Assembly (NCBI GenBank): GCA_028293265.1
Contig: JAQGPB010000175.1
Location: forward strand, 1 to 7,655
Direction of reading: 5' to 3'
DNA from: Pedosphaera sp.
Lineage (GTDB): Bacteria > Verrucomicrobiota > Verrucomicrobiae > Limisphaerales > Pedosphaeraceae
DNA length: 7,655 nt
In this document: positions 6,740 to 7,655 of the stretch, piece by piece
Numbering within the stretch: the stretch's first letter is position 1
Layout: the number at the start of each line of letters is the position of its first letter
The notes under the pieces: generated by a model
Databases searched by the model: none
Seen by the model: the letters and a program-made list of their open reading frames with translations, nothing else
What the model was told of the DNA's origin: nothing
Made by a program: the position numbers and the translations under genes

Positions 6740-7655
6740 GAACGGGGCTTCCTGGCTTCAAAATAGATGTTCACGCCGGTGACATCCGCCATGACGGAAG
6801 AATCTTCCGTCCGCGCGAGCCCGGGCTTGAGCGCGGCGAGTTCCGCGCCGTTGCGATAGATGAGATTCCATTCCATGATGTATTCCATGGTGAGGCGGCG
6901 GGGATTGGAACTGTCCACGTTGGTGCTGAGGAACAAGCCTCCGGGAACCACCCAATCATACAGGATGTCCGACAGCCGCTGGCAAAGCGCGTCCGACAAG
7001 TAATCAAACAACCCGGCGCAGTAAACAAAATCGTATTTCGCCGGCGTTGCGTTTTTTCCGCCCGCTTCCTTCAAGATCTGGATCACGGACTTTTTGACGA
7101 AATGAAGCCCGGTAGTGCGGTGATTGTCGGCTTTGATTTTTTCCAGCACCGAGCGGGTATAGGCCAGGGTTTCCTCGCTGAAATCGAGCAGGGTGAATTC
7201 CGCATGGTCGGAAAAATGTTTTTCCCGCATGAATTTCTGCACCTCGCCGGCCGGCCCGCAGCCGAGGCTGAGAATGCGCGCCTTCCGGCCCGCCGTCATT
7301 GCCGCCACAGTTGTCTCACTGATGCGGTCGGTGAGATACTGGATGCGGTTGCGATGAGCTTCGGCGGGGGCCTGGAAGAGAAACCAAAGGTTAATGATCT
7401 TGGCGAAGAGCGAGTCGCCTTCACGCGGATCGCGCACGATCATGTTGACCATCTCATAGTCACCCGCGTAACCGAGCGGCTTCTGAAAGGTGCGCAGCAG
7501 AAAGGGCGAACTGAGCAGCAGCGAATGGAGCTGACGCTTGACGAAGGCGCTGTGCGCCGGTTTCAACTCCTCCGGTATCTTCGCCGCGGCCCGCTCAAAT
7601 TCTTCGAACATGGTGGTGATGGCCGGCGTGGTGGACTGGGCCAGTTCCTGCGCCA
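6736..7655 (-). CDS. PhcB-like SAM-dependent methyltransferase (5' end probably outside the window)
   Basis: Class I SAM-dependent methyltransferase, probably cytoplasmic. Residues below are counted from the ATG at 7611. A Rossmann SAM-binding glycine loop lies at 113-124 (ILSLGCGPAGEV), an acidic motif at 141-145 (LLDFS), a motif IV-like segment YDFVYCAGLFDYL at 193-205 and VVPGGLFLSTNV at 221-232. The N-terminal stretch KPLGYAGDYEMVN (44-56) and the C-terminal NP...MEY...W.L.YR pattern (236-253) match what I know of proteins annotated as '3-hydroxypalmitic acid methyl ester biosynthesis', the Ralstonia PhcB family. Those enzymes methylate a 3-hydroxy fatty acid to make a quorum signal; the substrate here is inferred. 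The frame stays open upstream of 7611 to the window edge, and no ribosome site precedes that ATG, so the true start and perhaps another N-terminal domain are likely missing. The stop codon overlaps the start of the next gene. A methyltransferase call is secure; the PhcB assignment is likely. Confidence 0.85.
   Translation of the reverse strand, partial: AQELAQSTTPAITTMFEEFERAAAKIPEELKPAHSAFVKRQLHSLLLSSPFLLRTFQKPLGYAGDYEMVNMIVRDPREGDSLFAKIINLWFLFQAPAEAHRNRIQYLTDRISETTVAAMTAGRKARILSLGCGPAGEVQKFMREKHFSDHAEFTLLDFSEETLAYTRSVLEKIKADNHRTTGLHFVKKSVIQILKEAGGKNATPAKYDFVYCAGLFDYLSDALCQRLSDILYDWVVPGGLFLSTNVDSSNPRRLTMEYIMEWNLIYRNGAELAALKPGLARTEDSSVMADVTGVNIYFEARKPRS
6748..6753 (-). promoter_or_regulatory. 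Ribosome binding site of the hybrid kinase, with ATGA stop/start overlap
   Basis: AGGAAG on the minus strand lies eight bases before the ATG at 6739-6737, inside the end of the methyltransferase gene. The methyltransferase TGA (6738-6736) shares bases with this ATG. The arrangement fixes the start of the kinase and suggests translational coupling, so the signal enzyme and sensor would be made together. It is the clearest Shine-Dalgarno site in the window. Confidence 0.7.

Overview
All recognisable genes lie on the minus strand, so the window is best read from 7655 down to 1. Base composition is moderately GC-rich. Short GC-rich palindromic repeats (CCCTCACCCC / CCCTCTCC type) sit between genes, and clear Shine-Dalgarno sites are scarce. 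This style fits Verrucomicrobiota (Pedosphaera/Limisphaerales-like) or a neighbouring phylum. That placement is an inference from style, not from a marker gene.

The main content is a three-gene signalling block at 7655-2480. First comes a SAM-dependent methyltransferase of the PhcB type, the family that makes 3-hydroxy-fatty-acid methyl ester signals in Ralstonia. It overlaps by four bases (ATGA) a 907-residue membrane hybrid kinase laid out as six TM segments, histidine kinase, receiver, second histidine kinase. After a 270-base spacer filled with inverted REP-like repeats comes a cytoplasmic receiver-plus-histidine-kinase protein with the unusual domain order of Ralstonia PhcR. The order methyltransferase, membrane sensor kinase, receiver-kinase matches the phcB-phcS-phcR quorum-sensing operon. 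The simplest hypothesis is a lipid-ester cell-cell signalling system outside Proteobacteria, with a doubled kinase in the sensor and a partly degenerate ATPase domain in the response regulator.

Downstream, after about 100 bases, are a Nudix hydrolase (2374-1916) and, one base later, a major facilitator superfamily transporter (1914-643). The transporter frame is interrupted by a single in-frame TAG at 1092-1090. The two parts together give a normal 423-codon MFS frame, so this looks like a recent nonsense mutation or a sequence error.

Positions 1-642 hold no convincing gene. They contain a 15-base direct repeat, a REP-like hairpin, a 16-base AT-flanked palindrome, nested inverted repeats at 425-629 and a degenerate 9-base tandem repeat.
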